A stretch of DNA of 64,000 bases from JACMLD01 sp044227095. GTDB taxonomy: Bacteria > Bacteroidota > Bacteroidia > Chitinophagales > Chitinophagaceae. The position numbers and the translations under genes are program-made. Position 1 is the first letter of the stretch; the number at the start of each line of letters is the position of its first letter. Under the pieces are notes generated by a model. That model was not told the DNA's origin and ran no database searches. It saw only the letters and a list, made by a program, of their open reading frames with translations. Below are positions 25,597-34,730 of the stretch, piece after piece. Location: NCBI GenBank assembly GCA_044227095.1, contig JBGAFV010000001.1, positions 3,720,001-3,784,000 on the forward strand, in the 5' to 3' direction.

Positions 25597-26586
25597 TCAG
25601 CTTGCCAGTATTTTTACAATCCGCATCCACTGCTCGCCAATTTTTTGTTTTGCTTTTACCGCTTTTTCCAACGGGGTGTATAAAATCTTGTTGTTCATTA
25701 TTCCTACCATCACGTTGTAACGCCCTTCCAGCAAAGTTTCTACTGCATGATAGCCCATGCGGCTTGCAATAAGCCTGTCTAAACAACTGGGCGAACCGCC
25801 ACGCTGTATATGGCCAAGTATGCAAACCCTTACATCAGCATTGGGTAAACGGCTTTTAATTACTTTGCTTACTTCTTCTGCGCCGCCAAATCCATCGCCT
25901 TCGGCCACAACAATCATATTCACCAGCTTTTTGCGCTTTTCTTTTTCCAGCAACGATTCTACTACCAGTTCTATATCCGTTTTGCGTTCGGGAATAAGTA
26001 TATGTTCGGCACCGGTAGCAATACCGCTGTGCAGCGCTATATAACCGGCATCGCGGCCCATCACTTCAATTACAAAAAGACGGTCGTGTGCGTCTGCAGT
26101 ATCACGAATTTTATCGATGGCTTCAACAGCAGTATTTACCGCTGTATCAAACCCAATGGTAAAGTCTGTACCTGCTATATCTTTATCAATAGTGCCGGGT
26201 AAGCCAATGCAGGGAATATCAAAATCCTGGCTGAATTTTAAGGCGCCTTTAAAAGAGCCATCGCCACCAATAATAACCAGTGCATTGATGCCCCTTTTCT
26301 TAAGGTTGTTGTACGCTTTTTGCCTTCCTTCAAATTCAAAAAATTCTTTGCAACGGGCTGTTTTAAGAATGGTACCGCCACGCTGGATGATATTGGCAAC
26401 GGAACGGGATTCCATTTTTACAATGTCGTCTTCTATCATGCCACTATAACCTCTCATAACACCGTACATGTCCAATCCGTGATAAAGCCCTGTGCGTACC
26501 ACTGCGCGGATAGCCGCGTTCATGCCAGGAGAATCTCCTCCTGAGGTTAGTACGCCGATACTTGTGATTTTTCTTTGTTCGTTCAT
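25597..26586 (-). CDS. pfkA: 6-phosphofructokinase, ATP-dependent
   Basis: Converts fructose 6-phosphate to fructose 1,6-bisphosphate. 329 aa, normal for bacterial PfkA. Motifs are VLTSGGDSPGMNAAIRAVV near the N-terminus, GGDGSFKGA (107-115, Gly at the ATP-type position), TIDKD (132-136, catalytic Asp) and EVMGRDAGYIA. The pyk gene follows after 88 bp. Confidence 0.95.
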   Translation of the reverse strand: MNEQRKITSIGVLTSGGDSPGMNAAIRAVVRTGLYHGLDMYGVMRGYSGMIEDDIVKMESRSVANIIQRGGTILKTARCKEFFEFEGRQKAYNNLKKRGINALVIIGGDGSFKGALKFSQDFDIPCIGLPGTIDKDIAGTDFTIGFDTAVNTAVEAIDKIRDTADAHDRLFVIEVMGRDAGYIALHSGIATGAEHILIPERKTDIELVVESLLEKEKRKKLVNMIVVAEGDGFGGAEEVSKVIKSRLPNADVRVCILGHIQRGGSPSCLDRLIASRMGYHAVETLLEGRYNVMVGIMNNKILYTPLEKAVKAKQKIGEQWMRIVKILAS

Positions 26587-26933
26587 TAATTTAAAACAGT
26601 CGGTTTTGTTTAAAAAACTTTAAACATATGGCAGAAAACGTTCAAATTTTTCTATGTAATCGTTAACCTAAGTCTCAAAAATAAGGATTTGATCCCATAC
26701 GGCAAGAATCAAACGACGCCATTAATTATTTGATAAATTGATTTGCATCTTTTAGAAAAAATTAAGCGTTTTTTGCTTCTTATTGCTATTGCCAACTAAC
26801 TATTGTTAGCAAATATAACCTGGCTGAAAATTATTGCCAGCATTACAAGCATTTTTATAAATGCAGTATTATAAAATGGATTGGTCATCGCCTTAATTTT
26901 ATACGGCTACAAATATTTTGTTGCTTTTAGTTT
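26587..26933. other. Gene-free divergent promoter region
   Basis: About 350 bp, AT-rich. A TATATTTG box on the minus strand (26810-26817) could start pfkA, but with a leader of over 200 nt. A small CTAAC/GTTAG hairpin overlaps it. No clear promoter was found for the rightward gene. Confidence 0.35.
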
Positions 26934-27827
26934 ATGAAGAAAATTTTAATCACCGGTGCAAATGGTTTTCTTGGGCAGCACCTTGTTAATTTATTACTGC
27001 AAAAAGGATATGCTGTTATTGCAGTTGCAAAAGGTGAAAACCGCCTTCCGTTTACAGATTCGTCTTCTTTCAGGTATTATAATGCTGATATTACCAATGA
27101 TTTTTTAATAAACAGCATTCTTGAAAAAGAAACACCGCATACTGTTGTGCATGCAGCGGCCATGACGCAGGTTGATGAATGCCAGCTTAACCAACCCGAA
27201 TGTGAAACTGTAAATGTGCAGGCAACCGCACAATTACTGCTAAGTGCTGAAGCATGCAGCCGTCATTTTATTTATGTATCTACCGATTTTGTTTTTGATG
27301 GTGAAAAAGGCGATTACAAAGAAGAAGATGATATGAACCCCATAAGCTGGTATGGTTTTACCAAAGTGCGGGCAGAAGGTATTGTTGAAACTAGTGAAAT
27401 TCCTTTTGCCATTGTACGCACCTGTCTTGTTTATGGCAACACAATTTCCGGCACAAGAAAAAATATTATTACCTGGGTTAAAGAAAGCCTGGAACAGGGG
27501 AAGCAAATAAAGGTAGTAGCTGATCAATGGCGGACGCCAACTTATGTAGAAGATCTTGCCAAAGGTATATTGCTGATTATTGAAAAGAATGCTACCGGAA
27601 CTTTTCATATTTCTGGTAAGGATAAACTAACGCCTTACGATATGGCCATCCAAACCGCTGCGTTTTGCAAGCTCAATGCCTCACTGATTGAAAAAGTAGA
27701 TGCCAATAGTTTTACGCAACCCGCCAAACGTCCGCCCAAAACAGGTTTCAATATCAGCAAAGCCAAAACAGAACTGGGTTATGAGCCGATAAGTTTTGTA
27801 GAAGGTCTTCAGAAAACTTTCCCCTAG
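26934..27827 (+). CDS. RmlD-like sugar-nucleotide reductase/NAD-dependent epimerase family
   Basis: 297 aa SDR-extended protein. The Rossmann motif is ITGANGFLGQHLV (residues 5-17). HAAAMTQVDECQLNQPECET, the YVSTDFVFDG strand and YGFTKVRAE (catalytic Tyr/Lys) match dTDP-4-dehydrorhamnose reductase-like proteins. The position alone, with no other dTDP-rhamnose genes, argues against naming it rmlD. The substrate is probably a nucleotide sugar. Two hairpins follow the stop codon. Confidence 0.82.
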   Translation: MKKILITGANGFLGQHLVNLLLQKGYAVIAVAKGENRLPFTDSSSFRYYNADITNDFLINSILEKETPHTVVHAAAMTQVDECQLNQPECETVNVQATAQLLLSAEACSRHFIYVSTDFVFDGEKGDYKEEDDMNPISWYGFTKVRAEGIVETSEIPFAIVRTCLVYGNTISGTRKNIITWVKESLEQGKQIKVVADQWRTPTYVEDLAKGILLIIEKNATGTFHISGKDKLTPYDMAIQTAAFCKLNASLIEKVDANSFTQPAKRPPKTGFNISKAKTELGYEPISFVEGLQKTFP

Positions 27828-27926
27828 AAAACTACTATAATGGTTGTATGCTTGTTTTATAATGCGCAGAATAGCGAACAAATGCAATTCACCACAGTAG
27901 TACAAAAGCTACATCAGGGGAACCTT

Positions 27927-27966
27927 CCGGAAAACTGGCTGTTATAGTTTTCCGGGCGCCTTTTTT
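27927..27966 (+). terminator. Terminator of the RmlD-like gene
   Basis: Stem CCGGAAAACT / AGTTTTCCGG (27927-27936 and 27946-27955) has a 9-nt loop and is followed by GCGCC and six T residues. Confidence 0.75.
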
Positions 27967-27967
27967 G

Positions 27968-27995
27968 TTTCTTTTTTGGCGAAGCAAAAAAGAAA
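27968..27995. repeat. Perfect hairpin TTTCTTTTTTG / CAAAAAAGAAA
   Basis: An 11-bp perfect stem with loop GCGAAG directly after the terminator. Hairpins of this GGCGAAGC-loop type are, to my knowledge, frequent between genes in Bacteroidota. Only this copy is seen here. Confidence 0.5.
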
Positions 27996-28102
27996 AGAAT
28001 CTGGCAGCGAATAAGATTTTACAGAATGCCAAGATAAATCAAATCAATCAACTCATTCCTCACACACATTACTTAGCTTAGTGTGTACTAAAAAGAATTT
28101 GT

Positions 28103-28963
28103 ATGCACAAAGCTTCATTACCACGTTTTTTCTTTTTGATGGTTTGTTTTTTTGGAAGCCATATTTTATTTGGGCAAGACAGTGCTAAGGTTATTCCCCT
28201 CTGGAAAAACGGTGCGCCAGGTTTTGAAAACAAAAAAAATATTCCTGAGGAAGCAAAGGATTGGTGGGTAAGGAGCATACACAATCCTTCTATTGTTGTT
28301 TATCCCGCACCGGCAAATATTGCCAATGGCGTAGCAGTTGTTGTTTGTCCGGGTGGTGGTTTTCGCAGCCTTGTATTTAATGCAGAAGGAAGTGATGCAG
28401 CAAAATATTTAAACTCGCTTGGTATAACAGCATTTGTATTAAAGTACCGTTTGTTTAGGGCAGACTCTGCTTACTACACAGATGAACAACCCAAGCAGGA
28501 TGTTTTTCGTGCTATGCGATTGGTAAGAAGTTTGGCAAAAGAATATAAAATAGATACCGCAAAAATTGGTGTGATGGGTTTCTCCGCCGGGGGAGAAGTT
28601 GCAGGTTGGGTGTCTTATCTTTTCAATGAATCTCATGCGCCAAAACCAGATGCTATTGATGCATTAACTGCCCGTCCGGCTTTTCAGATATTAATTTATC
28701 CCGGTCCGTTGGCAGTACCAGAAACAGTTACTGCTTCTGCGCCGCCTACGTTTATGCTGGTATCAAACGATGATCAATGCTGTTCAGAACCTGTGCTTAA
28801 ATTATTGCAAATGCACCGCAAAGCAAAAGTGCCGGTAGAAGCACATATTTATTCAGTAGGCAATCATGGTTTTAATATGGGCAAGCGATCAACTTTTAAT
28901 AGCCTTAAAACATGGCCCGACAGATTAACGGATTGGATAAAAGATACGGGGATTGTGAAGTAA
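28103..28963 (+). CDS. Secreted alpha/beta-hydrolase (acetyl esterase/BD-FAE-like)
   Basis: 286 aa with a signal peptide (MHKASLPRFFFLMVCFFGSH, ending near LFGQ). The oxyanion motif is VVCPGGGFRSL, the nucleophile elbow is GFSAGG, the Asp side is near LVSNDDQCCSEP, and the catalytic His is in GNHGFNMG. The mature N-terminus KVIPLWKNGAPGF is typical of the acetylxylan-esterase-like proteins of Bacteroidota. It is probably periplasmic or surface and deacylates polysaccharides or other esters. Monocistronic. Confidence 0.83.
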   Translation: MHKASLPRFFFLMVCFFGSHILFGQDSAKVIPLWKNGAPGFENKKNIPEEAKDWWVRSIHNPSIVVYPAPANIANGVAVVVCPGGGFRSLVFNAEGSDAAKYLNSLGITAFVLKYRLFRADSAYYTDEQPKQDVFRAMRLVRSLAKEYKIDTAKIGVMGFSAGGEVAGWVSYLFNESHAPKPDAIDALTARPAFQILIYPGPLAVPETVTASAPPTFMLVSNDDQCCSEPVLKLLQMHRKAKVPVEAHIYSVGNHGFNMGKRSTFNSLKTWPDRLTDWIKDTGIVK

Positions 28964-28995
28964 GGGGAAATGTGGTAGTGTGATAATGTAGGAAA

Positions 28996-29223
28996 GAAGA
29001 ATTGTTTGATTGCGGGATTTTTGGATTTTGCGATTTGTTTTGTTGAAACATACTTAAGAAATCCCGAAATTCCTACATCTCAAAAATCAGCAATAAAGAA
29101 TTTATTTGTAGTAATGTGCTACTGAAGAATTGTTTGATTGCGGGATTTTTGGATTTTGCGATTTATTTTGTTCTAACATACTTAAGAAATTCCGAAATCT
29201 CTACATCTCAAAATCAGCAATTA
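28996..29223. repeat. Tandem duplication, about 100-bp copies, 128-bp period
   Basis: Copy 1 starts at 28996 and copy 2 at 29124. Both start GAAGAATTGTTTGATTGCGG and run through CATACTTAAGAAAT to a CTACATCTCAAAA(A)TCAGCAAT end. The copies differ at a few positions. This is non-coding DNA between the esterase and the DoxX gene. Confidence 0.8.
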
Positions 29224-29250
29224 AGATGTCATTTGTGATAAGTTAGTGAT

Positions 29251-29622
29251 CTATTTCGTATACGTCCATGCCCAGAAAATAAGCAGCAGTTGCAAAGGCA
29301 GCCGCAATACTGTAAACCATTTCATGGAATTGTTGTAGTGAAAATAATTAATCATCATTTGTATGTTTGCTGGAAAAACAGCAATCAATAATGCAATGAT
29401 TCCCCAAGCAGATATAGCCCTTGTACTTTCCGGGATTAATAAAACCCCTAACAAAATTTCAATAGCGCCGCTGATATATACCAGTTGCAAATGCCAGGAT
29501 GCTGTTATCCAATGCGGCATAATTCTTACATAGCTTTTAGGTTTTACAAAGTGAAAAACACCTGCAAGAATATAAAGCATTGCCATGATGACCGGATGAA
29601 TTGTTGCCGTGATTAATTGCAT
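29251..29622 (-). CDS. DoxX-family membrane protein
   Basis: 123 aa with four hydrophobic segments (IHPVIMAMLYILAGVFHFV, LQLVYISGAIEILLGVLLI, AISAWGIIALLIAVFPANIQ, FTVLRLPLQLLLIFWAWTY). The AGVFHFVKP and SGAIEILLGVLL strings fit DoxX-like proteins. DoxX relatives are linked to quinone/thiosulfate redox or membrane stress, but the function of this subgroup is unknown. It is divergent from the radical SAM gene. Confidence 0.75.
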   Translation of the reverse strand: MQLITATIHPVIMAMLYILAGVFHFVKPKSYVRIMPHWITASWHLQLVYISGAIEILLGVLLIPESTRAISAWGIIALLIAVFPANIQMMINYFHYNNSMKWFTVLRLPLQLLLIFWAWTYTK

Positions 29623-29657
29623 AATAGTAATTTAGGCAACTTATCGGCAATTAAAGA

Positions 29658-29665
29658 TATTTTTG
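29658..29665 (+). promoter_or_regulatory. -7 promoter box TATTTTTG
   Basis: Exact TAnnTTTG match. It would start transcription about 13 nt before the TTG start codon at 29685 and supports that unusual start. Confidence 0.45.
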
Positions 29666-29684
29666 CTTTTAAATCATTTTCAGT

Positions 29685-31877
29685 TTGAGCGCTACTGTTC
29701 TCTTAATAACACCTCCTTTTACACAATTGAATACGCCTTACCCGGCTACGGCTTATTTAAAAGGTTTTCTCAACACAAAAAACATAAGCGCATTTCAGGC
29801 AGATTTGGGTATTGAAACAACACTTGCTTTGTTTAATAAACATGGCCTCTCCAAAATGTTTGCACAGGTAGATGAAACAAAGGAGATGACAGCAAACGCT
29901 GCCCGCATTTTTGCTTTAAAGGATGATTATATCAACTCCATCGATCAGGTTATTTTATTTCTGCAGGGAAAGAATCCAACGCTGGCAAATCTTATCGCTA
30001 AAAGAAATTTTTTACCAGAGGCTTCAAGGTTTCAGCAGGTTGATGATCTGAACTGGGCCTTCGGTTCTATGGGTTTCCAGGATTTGGCCAAACACCTGGC
30101 AACAATGTACCTGGAAGATGTATCAGATTTTATTAAAGAGGTGACAGACGAGCATTTTGGTTTTAGCCGATATGCAGAAAAATTGGGAAGATCTGCCAAT
30201 AGTTTTGATGAATTGTATGCGGCTTTGCAAAAACCTGCTTCTTATATTGATGAGCTTTTAATCGCCATTCTTCAAAAACATATAGAGACAGTACAGCCGC
30301 AACTGGTGGCTGTTTCGGTTCCTTTTCCGGGCAATTTATACAGTGCTTTTCGTTGTGCCCAATATATAAAACAACATCATCCCCATGTAAAAACAGTAAT
30401 GGGCGGAGGCTTTGCCAATACAGAATTGCGTTCATTAAAAGACCCTCGTGTATTTGAGTTTTTTGATTTTATAACGCTTGATGATGGCGAAGCACCGGTA
30501 GAAAACCTGGTGGCGTTTGTAAAAGGACAGATAACTGCAGATAAATTAAAACGCACTTTTCTTTTGCAGGATGGAGAGATTGCCTATATAAGTAATCCAT
30601 CGGTAAAAGACTATAAACAGGGTGAAGTAGGCACGCCCGATTACAGCGATTTTTTGCTGGATAGCTATATTTCAGCAATTGAAGTGGTGAACCCTATGCA
30701 TAGCCTTTGGAGCGATGGCCGCTGGAACAAACTAACGATGGCGCATGGTTGCTATTGGGGCAAATGCACTTTTTGTGATATTTCGCTTGATTATATAAAA
30801 CTCTATGAACCTGTAGCCGCTGGTTTGCTTTGCGATAGAATGGAAACGATTATTGCACAAACCGGGCAAAATGGTTTTCACTTTGTAGATGAAGCAGCGC
30901 CGCCTGCACTTATGCGGGCACTTGCGCTTGAAATATTGAAAAGAAAATTAGTAGTAAGCTGGTGGACGAATATTCGTTTTGAAAAAAGCTTTACCAGGGA
31001 TCTTTGCCTGCTGTTAAAAGCTTCTGGTTGCATTGCTGTTTCGGGCGGACTTGAAGTAGCGTCTGATCGCTTGCTGGAAATGATCCAGAAGGGAATAACA
31101 GTAGCACAGGTAGCAAAAGTGAACAGGCATTTTACTGAAGCAGGTATTATGGTGCATGCGTATTTAATGTATGGTTTTCCTACACAAACAGCACAGGAAA
31201 CTATCGATTCACTTGAAATGGTGAGGCAAATGTTTAAAGCAGGTATTCTGCAATCTGCTTTCTGGCACCAGTTTACCATGACAGCACACAGTCCCGTTGG
31301 ACTTGAACCTGCAAAATTCAGCGTACACAAACAAACGGAGCTGACAGGCAGTTTTGCCAACAATGATATTGAACATATAGATCCTACCGGTGCCGATCAC
31401 CCGATGTTTGCATATGGGCTTAAAAAATCGTTGCACAACTATATGCACCAAATGTGTTTTGACGATCCGCTGCAAAAATGGTTCGATTTTAAAACACCCA
31501 AAACAAAAGTTGCACCCGATTATATAAACCAGGCATTAAAAGATGAGTTGCCTGCGTTTAAACCAGAAGCAAAAATTGTCTGGCTGGGCGGATTGCCATC
31601 AACTGAATATTTTACGCAATCAAAAGGTGGCAACCACCGCGAAATGGCTTCACTAATTTTTACAACAAAGAAAGACACGCAAAAGATTTTACTGACAGCA
31701 GAGCAGGGTAGATGGTTTGCTTCATTGTTGCCAAAACTTTCCGTGTTAAGTTCAAAGCCAACAACATTGCAGGAAGTAAAAGAAAGTTATGAAGCAGCAG
31801 GGTTAGAAGACTTTGAATTGTTTTGGGATAATAAACCCATTAGTACGATGTATAAACTAGGCTTGCTGCGGTTGTAG
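29685..31877 (+). CDS. B12-binding-type radical SAM protein
   Basis: 730 aa, TTG start (MSATVLLITPPFTQLNTPYP). The N-terminal half has a cobalamin-binding-like Rossmann region (VAVSVPFPGNLYSAFRCAQY, then VKTVMGGGFANTEL) without an obvious DxHxxG motif. The radical SAM core follows. The cluster cysteines are in CYWGKCTFC (C356, C361, C364), a CX4CX2C spacing in place of CX3CX2C. Further motifs are FVDEAAPPALMR, SGGLEVASDRLLEMIQKG and VHAYLMYGFPTQT. The chemistry is unknown. It is monocistronic with a repeat block after the stop codon. Confidence 0.82.
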   Translation: MSATVLLITPPFTQLNTPYPATAYLKGFLNTKNISAFQADLGIETTLALFNKHGLSKMFAQVDETKEMTANAARIFALKDDYINSIDQVILFLQGKNPTLANLIAKRNFLPEASRFQQVDDLNWAFGSMGFQDLAKHLATMYLEDVSDFIKEVTDEHFGFSRYAEKLGRSANSFDELYAALQKPASYIDELLIAILQKHIETVQPQLVAVSVPFPGNLYSAFRCAQYIKQHHPHVKTVMGGGFANTELRSLKDPRVFEFFDFITLDDGEAPVENLVAFVKGQITADKLKRTFLLQDGEIAYISNPSVKDYKQGEVGTPDYSDFLLDSYISAIEVVNPMHSLWSDGRWNKLTMAHGCYWGKCTFCDISLDYIKLYEPVAAGLLCDRMETIIAQTGQNGFHFVDEAAPPALMRALALEILKRKLVVSWWTNIRFEKSFTRDLCLLLKASGCIAVSGGLEVASDRLLEMIQKGITVAQVAKVNRHFTEAGIMVHAYLMYGFPTQTAQETIDSLEMVRQMFKAGILQSAFWHQFTMTAHSPVGLEPAKFSVHKQTELTGSFANNDIEHIDPTGADHPMFAYGLKKSLHNYMHQMCFDDPLQKWFDFKTPKTKVAPDYINQALKDELPAFKPEAKIVWLGGLPSTEYFTQSKGGNHREMASLIFTTKKDTQKILLTAEQGRWFASLLPKLSVLSSKPTTLQEVKESYEAAGLEDFELFWDNKPISTMYKLGLLRL

Positions 31878-31883
31878 TTTTCT

Positions 31884-32072
31884 TAACCACAGCGGCGCGG
31901 AGAACACAGAGAAGCACAGAAGAGTTTTAATGATTAACGACAAAGTTGCTGAGATCTTAGTCAATATGTTTTATGATAAATCTCTTTTAAGGCAATACAC
32001 GGAGTCTTTCTTCGAAACTTCTAAGCTTGCAGCTAATAGCTAACAGCTTGTAGCTAACTACTTGCAGCTTTT
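31884..32072 (+). repeat. Modular repeat, block 2
   Basis: Same module order as block 1. Module A runs from CCACAGCGGCGCGG through TTTTAATGATTAACGACAAA to CAATACACGGAG. The mini-hairpin is changed to CTTTCTTCGAAAC (about 32006-32018). Module C has heptads at 32024, 32031, 32038, 32045, 32052, 32059 (TACT) and 32066. It fills the gap between two convergent genes. Confidence 0.8.
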
Positions 32073-32087
32073 CTCTGCGTGAAACCA

Positions 32088-32687
32088 TTACCTATCAATT
32101 TCGTGATTGTGCTTTTCTGTTAGCACATGTTCAATCCTTTTATCAGGAATAAACCACATACAAGCAACTATTACATAGCAGGCAAAACCAAGCCAGTTGT
32201 TGAAAAAACTAATGCAGATGCCAATAATATAAAATACTAGTGAAAGTTTTCCTTTTGTATAAGAGCCCACTGCATGCGCAAAAGTAGAGTTATCGCCATG
32301 CAATTTATTCAGCTTTAATGCAAGTATAGTATAAGATGTGCCGCACATGAACATTACAAATCCATAAAGGGCAACCGGTACCGCAGCAAAATGGTTTTCG
32401 CCCATCCAGCCGGTAACAAATGGTATAACAGAAAGCCAGAACAATAAATGGGTGTTGGCCCATAAAACCTTGCCATTTACTTTTTGTGCAGCATGCAGCA
32501 TGTGATGGTGATTGTTCCAGTAAATGCCCACATAAATAAAGCTTAGTATATAACTGATAAAAACGGGGATTAATGGTTTTAACGAAGCCAAAGTATCGCC
32601 ATGCGGCACTTTCATTTCAAGCACCATAATGGTAATAATGATAGCAATAACCCCATCACTAAATGCTTCTAATCTTCCTTTGCCCAT
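32088..32687 (-). CDS. TMEM175-family (DUF1211) membrane protein
   Basis: 199 aa from ATG 32687. The signature RLEAFSDGVIAIIITIMVLE in the first helix is the FSD motif of TMEM175-type potassium channels. Six hydrophobic segments are visible, with IYWNNHHHMLHA after the second or third. Bacterial TMEM175 proteins have one six-helix repeat and assemble as K+-permeable channels. The role here is inferred from family. It is monocistronic, convergent to the radical SAM gene. Confidence 0.83.
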   Translation of the reverse strand: MGKGRLEAFSDGVIAIIITIMVLEMKVPHGDTLASLKPLIPVFISYILSFIYVGIYWNNHHHMLHAAQKVNGKVLWANTHLLFWLSVIPFVTGWMGENHFAAVPVALYGFVMFMCGTSYTILALKLNKLHGDNSTFAHAVGSYTKGKLSLVFYIIGICISFFNNWLGFACYVIVACMWFIPDKRIEHVLTEKHNHEIDR

Positions 32688-32850
32688 ATGCTGTTTAATT
32701 AATAAAGCCAAATGTAAAAAGTAAAAATGGGATTTACGAAAGCTATTAACTTTTAGCCGCTGCCTGTTATTTTTTTAGATTTAAGAGAATCGCAGTAATT
32801 GACATTTGCCACATTTCTCATATTTCCCACACTTTCACATTCTCATGCTT

Positions 32851-32858
32851 TATTTTTG
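32851..32858 (+). promoter_or_regulatory. -7 promoter box TATTTTTG
   Basis: Exact TAnnTTTG match 16 nt before the ATG at 32875, giving a leader of about 10 nt. An out-of-frame ATG lies at 32871. Confidence 0.45.
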
Positions 32859-32874
32859 CTTAAACAATTAATGA

Positions 32875-34710
32875 ATGGCATACCGCTCGCTGGAAGAATG
32901 TTTACTCGATTTGGAAAAGAACGGCCAGCTAGTCCGCATAAAAGAAGAAGTAGATCCTTATCTTGAAATGGCGGCTATACATCTTCGTGTGCATGAAGCC
33001 AGTGGTCCGGCACTGTTATTTGAAAATGTAAAAGGAAGTCGTTTCAGGGCCGCATCCAATATTTTTGGCACACTTCAAAGAAGCAAATTTATCTTTAGGG
33101 ATACGCTGTCTGTTGTTCAACAACTAATTGATCTTAAAAACAACCCGGTAAAAGCGTTAAAGCATCCGTTTAAAAATATTGGTACAGCTATTGCCGGCGC
33201 AAAAGCGTTCCCATTAAAAAATCCTTTTAATAAACCTGTGCTGGCGCAGCAAATACAAATAAGCGATATACCACAGGTGCAACACTGGGCAAAAGATGGC
33301 GGTGCTTTTGTAACACTTCCACAGGTATATTCTGAAGATGCAGATAAACCCGGAATTATGAATGCTAACCTGGGCATGTACCGCATTCAGCTTTCAGGAA
33401 ATGATTATGAATTGAATAAAGAAGCAGGATTGCATTACCAGTTACACCGCGGTATTGGCGTACACCAAACTAAAGCCAACGCAAAAGGCCAGCCGTTAAA
33501 AGTAAGTGTGTTTGCTGGTGGCCCGCCTGCGCATAGTGTAGCTGCTGTAATGCCTTTACCAGAAGGCATAAGTGAAATGACATTTGCCGGCGTACTTGGC
33601 GCCAGGCGTTTCAGGTATGTATATGAAGATGGTTTTACCATTAGCACCGATGCAGATTTTGTAATAACAGGAGAAGTGCACCCCGGCGATAATAAACCAG
33701 AAGGCCCCTTTGGTGATCATCTGGGTTATTATAGTCTTACGCATCCCTTTCCTGTAATGAAAGTGCACAAGGTATATGCAAAGAAAAATGCTATTTGGCC
33801 TTTTACTGTTGTAGGAAGGCCACCGCAGGAGGATACAAGTTTTGGGCAACTTATTCATGAAATAGCAGGCAATGCATTACAGCAGGAGATACCCGGTTTA
33901 AAAGATGTGCATGCAGTAGATGCTGCCGGCGTTCATCCATTGCTGTTAGCTATTGGCAGCGAACGATACACGCCGTACATGCCAGCTAAACAACCCGCAG
34001 AAATTTTAACCATTGCCAATCATATTTTAGGCACCGGCCAATTAAGCCTTGCCAAATTTCTTTTCATTACTGCAGATGATACCGGTAAGCTGAATACGCA
34101 TGATATTCAGTCTTATTTTCAATATATACTACAGCGCATTGTTACGGAAAGGGATATTCATTTTTATACAAACACAACAATAGATACGCTTGATTATTCC
34201 GGTACCGGATTAAACAGTGGAAGCAAAGTAGTGTTTGCTGCGCATGGAGATCCGGTAAGAGCATTGGCAACAGAAGTGCCAGCTGTTTTGCATGACAAAA
34301 ATATTTTTAAAAATGTGCAACTGGTGATGCCCGGTATAATAGCAGTTGAAACAAATGCTTTCAGTAATTATGAAAATGCCAAACAGGAAATGCAATTGTT
34401 ATCTGGTTCATTAGAAAGAGAAGCTGGCAATCTTAGCACTGTTCCTTTTATTGTTATTTGCGATGATGCATCTTTTGTAGCAAAAACCCCGGGCAATTTT
34501 TTATGGGTTTGTTTTACCAGGTGCAATCCTTCTCATGATATACATGGTATAAGCAGTTTTACGCAAAACAAACACTGGGGCTGCAAAGGCCCGATTATGT
34601 TTGATGCAAGGATAAAGCCACATCACGCACCTGTGCTTGAAAAAGATCCAGCTACTGAAAATAAGATCAGCAAGTTGTTTGAAAAAGGTGGCAGTTTGTA
34701 TGGGATATGA
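32875..34710 (+). CDS. UbiD-family decarboxylase
   Basis: 611 aa, prenylated-FMN-dependent (de)carboxylase family. Signature regions are MNANLGMYRIQLSGNDYELN, LHYQLHRGIGVHQTKA, VFAGGPPAHSVAAVMPLPEG and PEGPFGDHLGYYS, which hold the cofactor-metal and acidic catalytic residues. It is longer than E. coli UbiD (about 500 aa) because of C-terminal sequence. Family members decarboxylate aromatic or unsaturated acids, for instance in quinone synthesis. No quinone gene and no UbiX (the prFMN synthase) lie nearby. Monocistronic. Confidence 0.87.
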   Translation: MAYRSLEECLLDLEKNGQLVRIKEEVDPYLEMAAIHLRVHEASGPALLFENVKGSRFRAASNIFGTLQRSKFIFRDTLSVVQQLIDLKNNPVKALKHPFKNIGTAIAGAKAFPLKNPFNKPVLAQQIQISDIPQVQHWAKDGGAFVTLPQVYSEDADKPGIMNANLGMYRIQLSGNDYELNKEAGLHYQLHRGIGVHQTKANAKGQPLKVSVFAGGPPAHSVAAVMPLPEGISEMTFAGVLGARRFRYVYEDGFTISTDADFVITGEVHPGDNKPEGPFGDHLGYYSLTHPFPVMKVHKVYAKKNAIWPFTVVGRPPQEDTSFGQLIHEIAGNALQQEIPGLKDVHAVDAAGVHPLLLAIGSERYTPYMPAKQPAEILTIANHILGTGQLSLAKFLFITADDTGKLNTHDIQSYFQYILQRIVTERDIHFYTNTTIDTLDYSGTGLNSGSKVVFAAHGDPVRALATEVPAVLHDKNIFKNVQLVMPGIIAVETNAFSNYENAKQEMQLLSGSLEREAGNLSTVPFIVICDDASFVAKTPGNFLWVCFTRCNPSHDIHGISSFTQNKHWGCKGPIMFDARIKPHHAPVLEKDPATENKISKLFEKGGSLYGI

Positions 34711-34730
34711 TAGCAGTTTCCAACAATTGT

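Noticed and set aside
26934..27827. Naming the gene rmlD
   Set aside because: The family fits, but no other dTDP-rhamnose genes are nearby and the substrate cannot be told from sequence.
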